A stretch of DNA of 64,000 nucleotides. Source: Acetobacter garciniae. Its GTDB lineage: Bacteria > Pseudomonadota > Alphaproteobacteria > Acetobacterales > Acetobacteraceae. The DNA lies in NCBI RefSeq assembly GCF_017377735.1, contig NZ_JAFVMH010000003.1:62001-126000 (forward strand), read 5' to 3'. This document shows, one piece after another, positions 1-8,713 of this stretch (the stretch's first letter is position 1; each line of letters opens with the position of its first letter). The position numbers were made by a program, and so were the translations under genes. The notes below the pieces were generated by a model. The model made no database searches. It was not told where the DNA came from and saw only the letters and a list, made by a program, of their open reading frames with translations.

Positions 1-2
1 AC

Positions 3-1025
3 TTTCTGGTCCTGTCGGGGCTGAGTGGGGGGTATTTCAACGAAAACAGCTACGCCGCCTATACGCAGGGCACGTACCATGTCACCAGTAAATTCAGTAT
101 CACCGCCGGTGCGCGCTTTACCGAGGATGACAAGTCCTTCGTGCCCAACCAGTATATTACCTCGACCATTGGCGAACCGTTCTATTATGAGCCGCCGGGC
201 ACGCCGTTTGTTCCCAAGCAGACCTACCGCAACAACAGCAACAAATGGACGCCCATGGTCAATCTGGCCTATCAGTTCAACCGACAGCTTATGGCGTATG
301 CAACGTTCTCGCAGGGGTTCAAGGGCGGCGGGTTCACGCAGCGTATTGCCGACCCCGCACCCTATCCACCAAGCTTCAAGCCCGAGACCGTGACATCCTA
401 CGAAGGGGGGCTGAAATATCTTGGCCTGCATAACCGGTTGAGACTGACTGCCGCCGGTTTCTATACGTTTTACAACAACATGCAGCTTGAGGTGGCGGAT
501 TCCCAGCATATTGGGCCGTACTATACCAATGCAGGCCGGGCGCGCATCCCCGGCATGGAACTGGAAGGCGATTATTACATAGGCGATGGCTGGCGTGTGA
601 ATGCCGCAGTCGGTCTGACGGATGCCCATTACTCCAAGCTCGATGGCAGCGTGCAGGGGTTGACCCTGGCGTCCAAGCTGGTGCTTGTATCCAAATGGAC
701 CGTAACGGGGGGCGTGGAAAAACGTTTCGATCTGCGTGAGAACGGCAATATTTCACCCCGTGTCGACGTGTCGTACCGTTCCGGGTATTTCACGAACTTC
801 AACGGTATCAACTACCCTGAGCTCTATCAGCCCGGCTATGTCACGGTCGATTTCGCCCTGCGTTGGCATAGCGCCAATGGCCATTATTCCGCCATCGCAG
901 GGGCGAGTAACCTGTCAAACTACAAGTTCCGCACATCGGGCGAACTCAATCCCAGCTTCGGCTATATTCGCCAGGCTTTCGATCGTGGTCGGCAGTGGTA
1001 TGTCCAGGGGGGTGTGACGTTCTGA
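3..1025 (+). CDS. TonB-dependent receptor, C-terminal part (cut by window edge)
   Basis: This is the beta-barrel end of an outer-membrane TonB-dependent receptor; the frame is open from position 3, so the plug domain lies outside the window and 340 residues are visible. The protein ends in an aromatic residue (GGVTF), as outer-membrane barrels do for BAM recognition. Line by line it resembles the complete receptor at 25997-28459: both contain FSQGFKGGGFTQR, GPYYTNAG and RIPG and both close with FDRGRQWY. The two are therefore paralogues, probably for related substrates. An alpha/beta hydrolase follows 100 bases downstream and may act on the imported compound. The substrate cannot be read from the sequence. 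Confidence 0.93.
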   Translation, partial: FLVLSGLSGGYFNENSYAAYTQGTYHVTSKFSITAGARFTEDDKSFVPNQYITSTIGEPFYYEPPGTPFVPKQTYRNNSNKWTPMVNLAYQFNRQLMAYATFSQGFKGGGFTQRIADPAPYPPSFKPETVTSYEGGLKYLGLHNRLRLTAAGFYTFYNNMQLEVADSQHIGPYYTNAGRARIPGMELEGDYYIGDGWRVNAAVGLTDAHYSKLDGSVQGLTLASKLVLVSKWTVTGGVEKRFDLRENGNISPRVDVSYRSGYFTNFNGINYPELYQPGYVTVDFALRWHSANGHYSAIAGASNLSNYKFRTSGELNPSFGYIRQAFDRGRQWYVQGGVTF

Positions 1026-1125
1026 TGGCGCGCACCGACCCGCAGCGGGCATGCAGGTTGCAGCAGCACGGAAAGGGAGCAAAGGCGGCCACAATGGGCA
1101 TTCCCGCGCATGAAGGCAAGGGGGC

Positions 1126-1935
1126 ATGATGATCGATCCGGTTCTGGAAAGCGAATATGACAACCGGCGTAAAGTGCCCCAAAGTGGCGAAATCATTGCC
1201 CGCTGGGCCAGCGATGCCGCGGCATTCCGCCAGCATTGGGCGTGGCAGGAGCCAGATCAGGCCTACGGCGCCACCGCGCGCGAAATGATGGATATCTTCC
1301 TGCCGGGTCCCGATCGGGATGTGCCGATGGTCCTGTTTTTCCATGGAGGTTATTGGCGGGCCCTTGATCGCAGGATCAATAGCCATTTCGCAAGGGGCTT
1401 GCTGGCGCACGGGGTTGGAGTGGCCATGGCCTCATACGATCTGTGCCCTTCGGTGTCGCTTGCCACCCTTGTCGCCCAGGCACAAGGTGCTGCAGGCTGG
1501 CTCGCCCGGCGTCAGGGGCGGCGCATTCTCGCCAGTGGCCATTCGGCCGGGGGGCATCTGGCCGCCATGACCGCCCTCCATGATGGCAGCAGGGTGCATC
1601 CTGTCGCGGCGTGCGTGGCGTTCAGCGGACTGTTTGACCTGGTGCCCCTTGTATCGACCAGCATCAACGCAGATCTGGGGCTGGATAGGGCGACGGCCAT
1701 GCAGCTTTCCCCCATGCGGCTGCCCGCGCCGGACCTACCTTTTCTGGGGGTGTTTGGTGCGGAGGAAGGGCGCGAATATGCAAGGCAGAGCAACGACATG
1801 GCGCGGGTCTGGGGCGGGCGCAGCCTGGCTGTCGCGCAGGCCAATCATTTCACGGTTCTCGACGGGCTGACCGATCCAACGTCCGGGCCGACCCAGGCCA
1901 TGGCCGCCATGGCTTGTGAACTTTCCCGGGCTTGA
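1126..1935 (+). CDS. alpha/beta hydrolase, arylformamidase/esterase-like
   Basis: A 269-residue alpha/beta hydrolase without a signal peptide. The oxyanion-hole motif HGGYW is at residues 73-77, the nucleophile elbow GHSAGGH places the serine at 140, and the likely catalytic histidine is H241 in ANHFTVLD. The acid is probably E213 or E214. The HGGxW plus GHSAGGH pattern is typical of kynurenine formamidase-like and carboxylesterase enzymes of the hormone-sensitive-lipase type. ATG is preceded by AAGGCAAGGGGG. It follows a TonB receptor in the same direction and converges on a MarR regulator, so a job in processing an imported ester or amide is plausible. The substrate is unknown. Confidence 0.85.
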   Translation: MMIDPVLESEYDNRRKVPQSGEIIARWASDAAAFRQHWAWQEPDQAYGATAREMMDIFLPGPDRDVPMVLFFHGGYWRALDRRINSHFARGLLAHGVGVAMASYDLCPSVSLATLVAQAQGAAGWLARRQGRRILASGHSAGGHLAAMTALHDGSRVHPVAACVAFSGLFDLVPLVSTSINADLGLDRATAMQLSPMRLPAPDLPFLGVFGAEEGREYARQSNDMARVWGGRSLAVAQANHFTVLDGLTDPTSGPTQAMAAMACELSRA

Positions 1936-1951
1936 GCGGCAAAAAACGCCG

Positions 1952-2440
1952 TCAGTCCGTATGTTCCAGCGCCAAGGCCGATGCCTTGAGCCGCCCCAGC
2001 AGCCCGAGCAACAGGGTTTGTTCATCCGTATCGAGCGTGCCGACGATTTTTGTAATCCAGTGCTGGTGCCTGGCGGCCATGCGCGCGAAAAGTTTTTCGC
2101 CCTTGCGGGTCAGGCAGACCAGAATGCTCCGCCCATCCTCCGGATGGGGTGAACGCGAGACCAGACCGTCCTTGAGCATGGTGTCGACAAGCCCCGTAAC
2201 ATTTCCCCCCGTTACCATCAGGCGCTTGGAAAGCACCTGCATGGTCAGCGGCGACTGCGCGGAATGAAGCTGCGCCATCACATCGAACCGGGCCAGGGTG
2301 GTCTTGAATTCCTCCCGGAACTGCACGCGAATGTCGCGTTGGATGATTTGCGTACAGGACAGCAACCGCAACCAGACGCGCAGGCTCAGTTTATCGGAAC
2401 TGTTCTCGGTAATGTCCTCGTCGATCTTGTCCAAAGCCAT
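1952..2440 (-). CDS. MarR-family transcriptional regulator
   Basis: A 162-residue winged-helix protein. The central helix-turn-helix covers about residues 60-95 (LTMQVLSKRLMVTGGNVTGL) and the wing carries the family signature DGRSILVCLTRKG. The long N-terminal and C-terminal helices match the MarR dimerisation fold. MarR proteins usually repress neighbouring catabolic or efflux genes and are released by small aromatic ligands. It is convergent with the hydrolase, ending 17 bases from it. Its own promoter must lie in the 263-base gap shared with the LuxR gene at 2704, so either direction could be regulated from there. The ligand is unknown. Confidence 0.9.
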   Translation of the reverse strand: MALDKIDEDITENSSDKLSLRVWLRLLSCTQIIQRDIRVQFREEFKTTLARFDVMAQLHSAQSPLTMQVLSKRLMVTGGNVTGLVDTMLKDGLVSRSPHPEDGRSILVCLTRKGEKLFARMAARHQHWITKIVGTLDTDEQTLLLGLLGRLKASALALEHTD

Positions 2441-2571
2441 GGTAGAATAATCACTGTTCCCTGTCGCGAATGGCGGGAACCAGGGCCCGCACCGGATATG
2501 GGTACAGGAAGTGCTTGACCTTTACAAGAACGCCCGCATCCACTTTTTCGCCAGTTTCGGGGGGAATAATG

Positions 2572-2595
2572 GGGCCCGCTGGCAGATGCGGGCCC
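2572..2595. repeat. GC-rich perfect hairpin between marR and luxR genes
   Basis: An inverted repeat with 8-bp perfect arms, GGGCCCGC (2572-2579) and GCGGGCCC (2588-2595), around an 8-base loop. No T-run follows on either side, so it is not a standard intrinsic terminator. It lies between two divergently transcribed regulators and may be an operator dyad or a leader hairpin. Confidence 0.5.
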
Positions 2596-2703
2596 AGTAC
2601 ACGACAATTTCGTTAACGCAATAGTTTTGTCATGATATAGTTTGGTCTCCTGTCATGACCCTCCCGTGTCGGGCGGCCTGTTTCTCAAGTTGAGGAGACT
2701 GTC

Positions 2704-3450
2704 ATGCCCATTCAAGCAGCCCCCGACGATATGCGCCTGGCCAATCAGATGCTGTGTATCGGCGAAAGTTCGTGCGTGGCGGATCTGGCGAAAAGCCTGC
2801 GCGTATCGCTGGCGGAAACCACATGGTCCTCCGCCCTGGGGTTATACATGTTCAACGGCTCCGACCTGCAGAACCTGTTATGCCTTGGCGTGCCAGAAGG
2901 GTTTGTTGCCGAATACCGTGACCTTATCGGCTCAAGCGATCCTTTGCTGCAAAATGTGCTTGCACATCGTAGCCCCGTGGACGGGCGGGCCCTCCTTGGG
3001 GCAAAGTCATGGAGTGGCAGTTCCATAGGGGCCCTTTTGCTGCGGTGGAATTTGCACCATCACATGTGCGGCCCCATTTTTTTCGATGGGCAGGTAAAAG
3101 GTATTATCTATACCGCAAGCATACATCCGACACGCCCCTATACAGCCAGTTCTGTCGCGTTCATGGACTGTCTGTGCCGTGCCGCATCTCTGGCAATGGC
3201 GCGTCTTAACGGGTGTTCAGCGGGGCCTGCCCCGCATCAGAAACGGCCGGTTCTTGCCGGGCGGGCGAGGGATGTTTCGCTCTTGTTATGCAAGGGAGCC
3301 ACGAACAAGGAAATTGCCCGCTGCCTGGATATTTCCGCCGTCACGGTCAAGGAACACGTCCAGGTGCTTTTTCGCAAATTCGGCTGTCGCAACAGGACGG
3401 AACTGGTAAGTGTTCTGTCACGATCATATGCCAGCGAACTGGATTTTTAA
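2704..3450 (+). CDS. LuxR-family transcriptional regulator
   Basis: A 248-residue regulator. The C-terminal quarter (about 180-240) is a GerE/LuxR helix-turn-helix with the typical NKEIARCLDISAVTVKEHV core and a following LFRKFGCRNRTEL recognition segment. The N-terminal part (about 10-170) looks like a GAF or autoinducer-type sensory domain; I see neither a receiver aspartate context nor clear N-acyl-homoserine-lactone residues. The ATG at 2704 has GAGGAG 6-11 bases upstream. It is followed at 68 bases by the stand-alone Lrp/AsnC ligand domain gene in the same direction. The base composition is lower in GC than the flanks. It likely controls the neighbouring transport cluster; the signal is unknown. 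Confidence 0.88.
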   Translation: MPIQAAPDDMRLANQMLCIGESSCVADLAKSLRVSLAETTWSSALGLYMFNGSDLQNLLCLGVPEGFVAEYRDLIGSSDPLLQNVLAHRSPVDGRALLGAKSWSGSSIGALLLRWNLHHHMCGPIFFDGQVKGIIYTASIHPTRPYTASSVAFMDCLCRAASLAMARLNGCSAGPAPHQKRPVLAGRARDVSLLLCKGATNKEIARCLDISAVTVKEHVQVLFRKFGCRNRTELVSVLSRSYASELDF

Positions 3451-3517
3451 GGGTTCGAATATGATTTTCTTTCTGAAAACAGCCTGCTATAAAAGATAAT
3501 AAAGGAAGCACCGTATC

Positions 3518-3814
3518 ATGTCGTCGCACGTCACGCCGTTACCGTCGTTCAAGCCCCGATGCCTGTTTGTCATGATCAAGTGTCAGTTGGGGAAAGCGTA
3601 TTCCGTGGCGGAATTCATTGTGGATAATATCCCGCAATGCCGCGAAATTTATTCAATCTCGGGCGATTACGATGTCATGGTCCAGTGTTTTCTCGACCCG
3701 TCGCAAGATCCCGGCCTTTTTGTTACACAGACGCTCCAGAGCGTAAAGGGGATTGCAGATACCAAGACAATATTGGCGTTCAACGCCTTTACGCCGCGTG
3801 AGCATCCAGCATGA
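3518..3814 (+). CDS. stand-alone Lrp/AsnC ligand-binding (RAM) domain protein
   Basis: Only 98 residues, with the alpha-beta sandwich pattern of the C-terminal effector domain of Lrp/AsnC regulators: a CLFVMIKC strand, a helix with VAEFIVDNIPQC, then YSISGDYDVMVQC, the hallmark 'ISGDYD' turn, and a final helix and strand (GIADTKTILAFN). There is no DNA-binding helix-turn-helix. Such proteins bind amino acids as oligomers and may act by hetero-oligomerising with complete Lrp proteins or by tuning enzymes. AAGGA lies about 11 bases before the ATG. It sits between the LuxR gene and the convergent LysR gene, which makes it a likely amino-acid sensing part of the adjacent uptake system. Confidence 0.85.
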   Translation: MSSHVTPLPSFKPRCLFVMIKCQLGKAYSVAEFIVDNIPQCREIYSISGDYDVMVQCFLDPSQDPGLFVTQTLQSVKGIADTKTILAFNAFTPREHPA

Positions 3815-3861
3815 CCGTTCCCGCCATGCCCATCCGGGAGCAATGGACCATAGCCTTCCTG

Positions 3862-4800
3862 CTACCTGAATAAAAAACCGCCCGTCAGAACGCCCTGCGT
3901 GAATTCTGTGATTTTCTGTTTGGCGTTGAGGGAAACAAGCTCTTTCAGCCTGACCGTTGCATCTGATTCGGTTTTCCATTTCGGGACCACAAATCCGTAG
4001 GGAAGCGTAATTGTCGGCATGAATTTTTTCATGACTAGATCGCGGCCGCCACTGGTCAGCGCCACAAAAGGGTCGGCCAGCGTCAAGCCCAGCCCCATTG
4101 CGCAAAGCTGGCAGGCTGTCGTGCCGTTTGTTGCTTCAAAAGAAAATTCGAAGTTGCGGTCCATGTTTTCGAACAATCTCTGAAGATGCATCCGTAGTAT
4201 GGAACGTGAATGTGTAACAATCAGCGGTTCATCGACAAGGTCGCTGAATGTGATTTGAGCTTTGTCAGCCAGCTGGTGGTCGTTCTTCATGATGACCATG
4301 GCTTCCACCCGGCAGAACTCAGTCACGGAAACCGCTGGATGTGACAGGGGAAGGGTGGTTATCCCCAGATCGAAGTTTTCATTACCGACCCAGTTCTCGA
4401 TATCGATCCTGTCTCTGACTTCAACCGATACGCTGAAAGCTTTTCTTTCCGAGCGCATGATGGAGAGCGCATCGCCAAGAATGGCGCGCAGTATCAGGGG
4501 TGAGATCATTATTTTCAGATGATTGCGGCGTGGATCGGCGCGGAGTTCCGCAGTAAGGCTTTCCAATCCTTCCATGCTGGCCAGAACGCGTTCGACCTGC
4601 CGATAGTAGCGCCAGCCATTATCGGTGGGGGACAGGCGTTTGTTGGAGCGGTTGAACAGCGTAATGCCCGCCTCCTGTTCCAATGATACCAGAAGCCGGC
4701 CCGTTTGCGGCTGTGTTCGCCCGATACGTTTGGCGGCAGCGGACACCGATCCTGTTTCCATAAAGCCCTTGAAGGCACGCAGCGCACCGATATTAGGCAT
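3862..4800 (-). CDS. LysR-type transcriptional regulator
   Basis: A 312-residue LTTR. The N-terminal winged helix-turn-helix spans residues 1-60 (ALRAFKGFMETGSVSAAAKR, then RTQPQTGRLLVSLEQEAG). The remainder is a periplasmic-binding-protein-like effector domain. It is divergent from the TonB receptor at 5194 across a 393-base AT-rich gap, the usual layout for an LTTR and its target. A 5-10-5 dyad, GCGAA/TTCGC, sits at 4819-4838 just before its start and could be an autoregulatory site. It probably activates the receptor-ABC-transferase series downstream. The inducer is unknown. Confidence 0.92.
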   Translation of the reverse strand: MPNIGALRAFKGFMETGSVSAAAKRIGRTQPQTGRLLVSLEQEAGITLFNRSNKRLSPTDNGWRYYRQVERVLASMEGLESLTAELRADPRRNHLKIMISPLILRAILGDALSIMRSERKAFSVSVEVRDRIDIENWVGNENFDLGITTLPLSHPAVSVTEFCRVEAMVIMKNDHQLADKAQITFSDLVDEPLIVTHSRSILRMHLQRLFENMDRNFEFSFEATNGTTACQLCAMGLGLTLADPFVALTSGGRDLVMKKFMPTITLPYGFVVPKWKTESDATVRLKELVSLNAKQKITEFTQGVLTGGFLFR

Positions 4801-5193
4801 AGGGCATCCCCTTTATATGCGAATCACGTATGTTTCGCTCACTATTACGCATTTGATTTTATTGTCCAGCAGTTTACGTTATCGAAACAATATGCAGGGT
4901 TCGATCAAAAATGGTGTGATGAAGACGTGGTAATTGCCTTTGTGTGGCAATGACTGCAAACGGGAAAAAATAATATGAGAAGGATTTCTCTCTATAAAAA
5001 TAATATTTGAGAAATTTTATAACAAATTATAACACTATAAGACGTTTGATCTGCGTTTGTTGTAAATTTTATATTATATGAAGTGCTTTTAAGGCATCAC
5101 CAAGAATAACAATGACTTAAATGAACACGCGCATGAGTACGCACGCAGGGAGGGCTGCATTGTTATGTCATTTCTCAAGTCGGGAGCGTCGCT
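4801..5193. promoter_or_regulatory. AT-rich divergent control region between lysR and TonB receptor
   Basis: This stretch contains no gene. It is very AT-rich from about 4970 to 5090, in strong contrast to most of the window. Near the LysR start lies the dyad GCGAA-N10-TTCGC (4819-4838), compatible with a LysR-type site. A TTGAGA at 5007 with TATAAC at 5028 (15-base spacer) is a weak promoter candidate towards the receptor. The ribosome site for the receptor is GGAG about 9 bases before 5194. The promoter calls are tentative. Confidence 0.45.
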
Positions 5194-7545
5194 ATGACTT
5201 ATAACGGGACTTCTTATGTTCTTGGTTTTACGGCAGTAAGCGTCGCGCTTTTCGCGGGGTTGCCATCTGCTCGCGCGGCTCAGTCGCAGCAACTTTCCAA
5301 CGAAGCCAGCTATAGTTCACAGAAAAATGCGCATTTGCGAGATGCGCGTCATCCGACCGATCGGGCCCGTCCGCCAGCAAAAGCGCCGCGCAGCGCAGCG
5401 CAGGCGAAAGATCCGGAATATATTCAGGTCAACGGTCAGCAGCGATCGCCGTTCGGAAACAGCGCACGTCAATTGGTCGGGGTTTCTGAAACCCATATCG
5501 ACGAACAAACCATTGCGCTCCACCATGTCGTGAGCGTGCGCGATCTGCAATCGCTCGCACCAAATCTGAGCATCCAGCCGCAGGGTTCAACGACAAACGT
5601 GAATTTCTATTTGCGGGGCGTCGGCTTTAAGGATTTCACATCCAATAATACGCCTTCGGTCATGCCCTATATTGACGGCGTTGCCGTTCCTTTGGGGTAT
5701 ATGGCAGGTGCATCGATTTTTGACGTGCAGGGCGTGGATGTGGTGCCAGGGCCTGCGGGGTACACCCACGGGCAGACTGTCACGGGTGGTGAGGTCAATA
5801 TCGTTACAAACGCCCCGACAAGCACGTTTCATGCCGGCGCCAGCCAGGATATCGCCAGTTATAACAGGCTTATTTCAACGGCGTATCTGTCAGGGCCGAT
5901 TTCGTCTACGTTGAGTTATCGCATTGCGGGAACCACGCAGCATGGTGGCGGGTTCCAGATCAATCGGTATGGCGGCGCAGATTTCGGTAACGCGGATAAA
6001 GGCGCGTTAAGAGGTAAACTGTTGTGGCGGCCAGATGAGAGGACGGACATTACCTTTACTGGATCGTGGTCGCAGGACAATTCAGAGGGGCTGGGGACTT
6101 ACAACATCGAGGATCTGGTCAGCCCGATCCTGCCGCCCGATCGTAATAATCTTATGACAGGCTGGGGATTCCGCAAGGAATTCACGCAGTTGATCGGGGT
6201 GCGGAACGGGTCGAAGCCCTTTAATAATGACACGGTATGGAGCGCGAATATCACCGCGAACCGGGATTTCGGCTGGGCCAAGCTGACATCCATCACCGCG
6301 TTCCAGCAGATGTATATTCATAACCTGAATGACGATGACTCATCCAATTCAGCGTCGTACGATTTTTATTACACAAATAACTCGAATGTTTTTTCGCATG
6401 AAATGCGCTTGAGTTCGACAAATAAAAATTCGCCCCTGGATTGGGTGGTCGGCATGTATTACGATAAAACGACCACAAAAGCGTCTTTGTACAACGATTT
6501 TTCGGCCAGTCCGACACGTCCTTACATATCGGACACACGCTATAGCCAGAACCAGGAGGCCTTTAGCCAGTTCGCGCATGCAGGTTATTTTGTGCTCAAG
6601 AATCTGAAACTGACCGCGGGCGTGAGTCATGAGTCCGATGACCGCGAACTGCTGAATATGACAACGCAACATTATGGTTACAGCGATAATAATTACGGAA
6701 ATCATGGTGCGCTGACGAACGAATTCGCTGGTATGGGAGGCATTGAATACCGCCCGCTACGCCATCTGTTGCTGTTCGGCAATATTCGTAAAGGGTTCAA
6801 GCCAGGTGGCTTTACGGCCAATAATACGGTTATCGCGGCGCAGCTTACGCCTATAAAACCCGAATCCCTGCTGGCTTATGAAGCCGGTCTTAAGACCGAT
6901 TTTTTCAGGAACCGGTTACGCTTCAACTGGACGGGTTTCTGGTACGATTATCACGGACAGCAGATCAAGGGGCAGGAAGTCGTCGCCGGCTATGGTATTG
7001 TCGGACAATATATTAACGTGCCCAAATCGACGATCTGGGGAACCGAGGTCGAAATCGACGCCAATCCTATCCCCGGCCTGATACTCAGCCAGCATGTGGG
7101 ATATGAAAGGGGTAACTATCACGGGCTGCGCTTTATCGATTCTGCTGCGACATACGCGACTTTTGCCAAGACGGGCGTTTATACTGCAAGTTATGATTCC
7201 CTCAATCGCGTCGATGCGGGCATACCGAAGCTGACACTGAACGGAAGTGCGTCGTACAAGATTAACATTTTCCGGGGCTGGAACCTCACGCCGGAAGTGG
7301 ATTACAGCTACAGGGGTTCCGAACTGGATTATCCGGGGAACAATATCTATCGGCTTCCCGCCTATTTCCTGATGAATGCGTCTTTGACCATGGCCAGCAA
7401 TTCCGGAAGGTGGTTGGTTTCGGCTTATGCGTCCAATATTCTTGACAGACATTACGATCTGTCGCGCGAAACGGGCGCGGATTCTTTCTATGGGGTTCCG
7501 GGGGCGCCCCGCTTCATTGGGGGGAGAATGGCGTTTAACTACTAA
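5194..7545 (+). CDS. TonB-dependent outer-membrane receptor
   Basis: A complete 783-residue receptor. A signal peptide (TAVSVALFAGLPSARA, cut before AQSQQ) is followed by a linker, a TonB-box-like YIQVNGQQ near residue 74, a plug domain with FYLRGVGFKDF, and then a 22-strand-type barrel ending in RMAFNY. The plug has the conserved PYIDGVAVP and GGEVNIVT segments. GGAG precedes the ATG. It is distinct from the other two receptors in the window and has lower GC content. Only 46 bases separate it from a Pot-type binding-protein gene, so receptor and ABC importer probably form one uptake route from the outer to the inner membrane. LysR (3862) is divergent. The substrate is unknown; siderophore-type use is not supported by any neighbour. 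Confidence 0.94.
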   Translation: MTYNGTSYVLGFTAVSVALFAGLPSARAAQSQQLSNEASYSSQKNAHLRDARHPTDRARPPAKAPRSAAQAKDPEYIQVNGQQRSPFGNSARQLVGVSETHIDEQTIALHHVVSVRDLQSLAPNLSIQPQGSTTNVNFYLRGVGFKDFTSNNTPSVMPYIDGVAVPLGYMAGASIFDVQGVDVVPGPAGYTHGQTVTGGEVNIVTNAPTSTFHAGASQDIASYNRLISTAYLSGPISSTLSYRIAGTTQHGGGFQINRYGGADFGNADKGALRGKLLWRPDERTDITFTGSWSQDNSEGLGTYNIEDLVSPILPPDRNNLMTGWGFRKEFTQLIGVRNGSKPFNNDTVWSANITANRDFGWAKLTSITAFQQMYIHNLNDDDSSNSASYDFYYTNNSNVFSHEMRLSSTNKNSPLDWVVGMYYDKTTTKASLYNDFSASPTRPYISDTRYSQNQEAFSQFAHAGYFVLKNLKLTAGVSHESDDRELLNMTTQHYGYSDNNYGNHGALTNEFAGMGGIEYRPLRHLLLFGNIRKGFKPGGFTANNTVIAAQLTPIKPESLLAYEAGLKTDFFRNRLRFNWTGFWYDYHGQQIKGQEVVAGYGIVGQYINVPKSTIWGTEVEIDANPIPGLILSQHVGYERGNYHGLRFIDSAATYATFAKTGVYTASYDSLNRVDAGIPKLTLNGSASYKINIFRGWNLTPEVDYSYRGSELDYPGNNIYRLPAYFLMNASLTMASNSGRWLVSAYASNILDRHYDLSRETGADSFYGVPGAPRFIGGRMAFNY

Positions 7546-7591
7546 TAAAAATATGCGCCTGAGCGCACAATAATCCGAACTTTGGCGTAAG

Positions 7592-8659
7592 GTGAATGGC
7601 TTGAAAAGGCGAGAGATACTCAATATCGGCGTGGCCTGTCTTGCAGGGGCACCGTTTGTAAGGCGACAGGCATGTGCGGCAGTGCCCGCAGGCGGGCTGG
7701 AGCTTGCAACCTGGGGCGGTTTGTGGGGGGCTGCCATGGCGCGCTACGTGGACCAGCCTTTCAGCCAGCAGACGGGTGCGAGCGTAACGGATGATTTCAG
7801 TTCAACGCCGGTGGAACGTATCCAGAAAATAAAGATGAGCCAAGGCGACCAGGTTTATGATGTCGTGCAATTGCATGATGGCATAGTGCCGCTGGCCGAA
7901 GCGGAGGGTGTGCTCGAACCGTTGGATGAGACGTGGCCGGAGTTGTCCAATATGAAGGACATTCCCCAACGCTACAAGCGTCTTGGATGGGTCGGGATGG
8001 CCTATTCTGCCCTAGGAATTGCCTATAATCCGAAACTTGTCGGCAAGCCACCCCGGAGTTTCGCAGACCTGTGGAGCAATACCTATCGCGGTATGATCGT
8101 GTTGCCGGAAGTCAGCCATTCCCTCGGGCTTTATATCGTTCCGATCGGCGCGCTGGCCGCAGGAAGGCCTGTTGAGGATACCGAGGCAGGTTTCAAAATG
8201 CTGGAGCGGATGGTTGCGCTGGATCCGATCTGGGCGCGCGATACGGATTCGATCATGAACGCCCTGGCATCTGAAGAGGCCGTAATCGGGCTGCTGTATA
8301 AATCCCAGGTTGAAACGCTGAAACAGAAGGGAAAAAACATAGAATGGATCATGCCACAAGAAGGTGGGATTTCTTATGTTACGGGCACGGGCATCGCAAA
8401 AAACAGTAAAAATATTCGGTTGGCAGCCAGATATCTCAACATGACGATCACCGCCGAATATCAGCGTTTTGTTTCCGAAATATTCAGTTACGAGGGTACA
8501 AATCCCGGCGTTGCCTCTCTTCTGACGCCCGAAGTCCGGCAGCGATGCGGATTTTCCGCTGATGAGCGTTCCAAAATAATAGACCTGGACCAGGAATGGA
8601 TGGCCCACAATCGCGTCGCATGGGCGGATCGTTGGAATCGTGTTGTTTCAGGAGGGTAA
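7592..8659 (+). CDS. ABC transporter substrate-binding protein, PotD-like
   Basis: A 355-residue periplasmic binding protein of the spermidine/putrescine type (COG0687 family by eye). The start is GTG at 7592 with TAAGG immediately upstream. The N-terminus KRREILNIGVACLAGAPF has a twin-arginine followed by a hydrophobic stretch, so export may be by Tat. Family marks include ATWGGLWGAAM early, then VYDVVQLHDG and YNPKLVGKPPRSFADLW. It is the first gene of the binding protein-amidotransferase-like-ATPase-permease-permease series and follows the TonB receptor by 46 bases. Known family substrates are polyamines, iron or small organic amines; which applies here cannot be told. Confidence 0.9.
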   Translation: MNGLKRREILNIGVACLAGAPFVRRQACAAVPAGGLELATWGGLWGAAMARYVDQPFSQQTGASVTDDFSSTPVERIQKIKMSQGDQVYDVVQLHDGIVPLAEAEGVLEPLDETWPELSNMKDIPQRYKRLGWVGMAYSALGIAYNPKLVGKPPRSFADLWSNTYRGMIVLPEVSHSLGLYIVPIGALAAGRPVEDTEAGFKMLERMVALDPIWARDTDSIMNALASEEAVIGLLYKSQVETLKQKGKNIEWIMPQEGGISYVTGTGIAKNSKNIRLAARYLNMTITAEYQRFVSEIFSYEGTNPGVASLLTPEVRQRCGFSADERSKIIDLDQEWMAHNRVAWADRWNRVVSGG

Positions 8660-8713
8660 CGCCCCTGCAAACCCTTATGTCGCTGCTGCGTAGTGTTTCA
8701 AAGGAGAGCGGTC

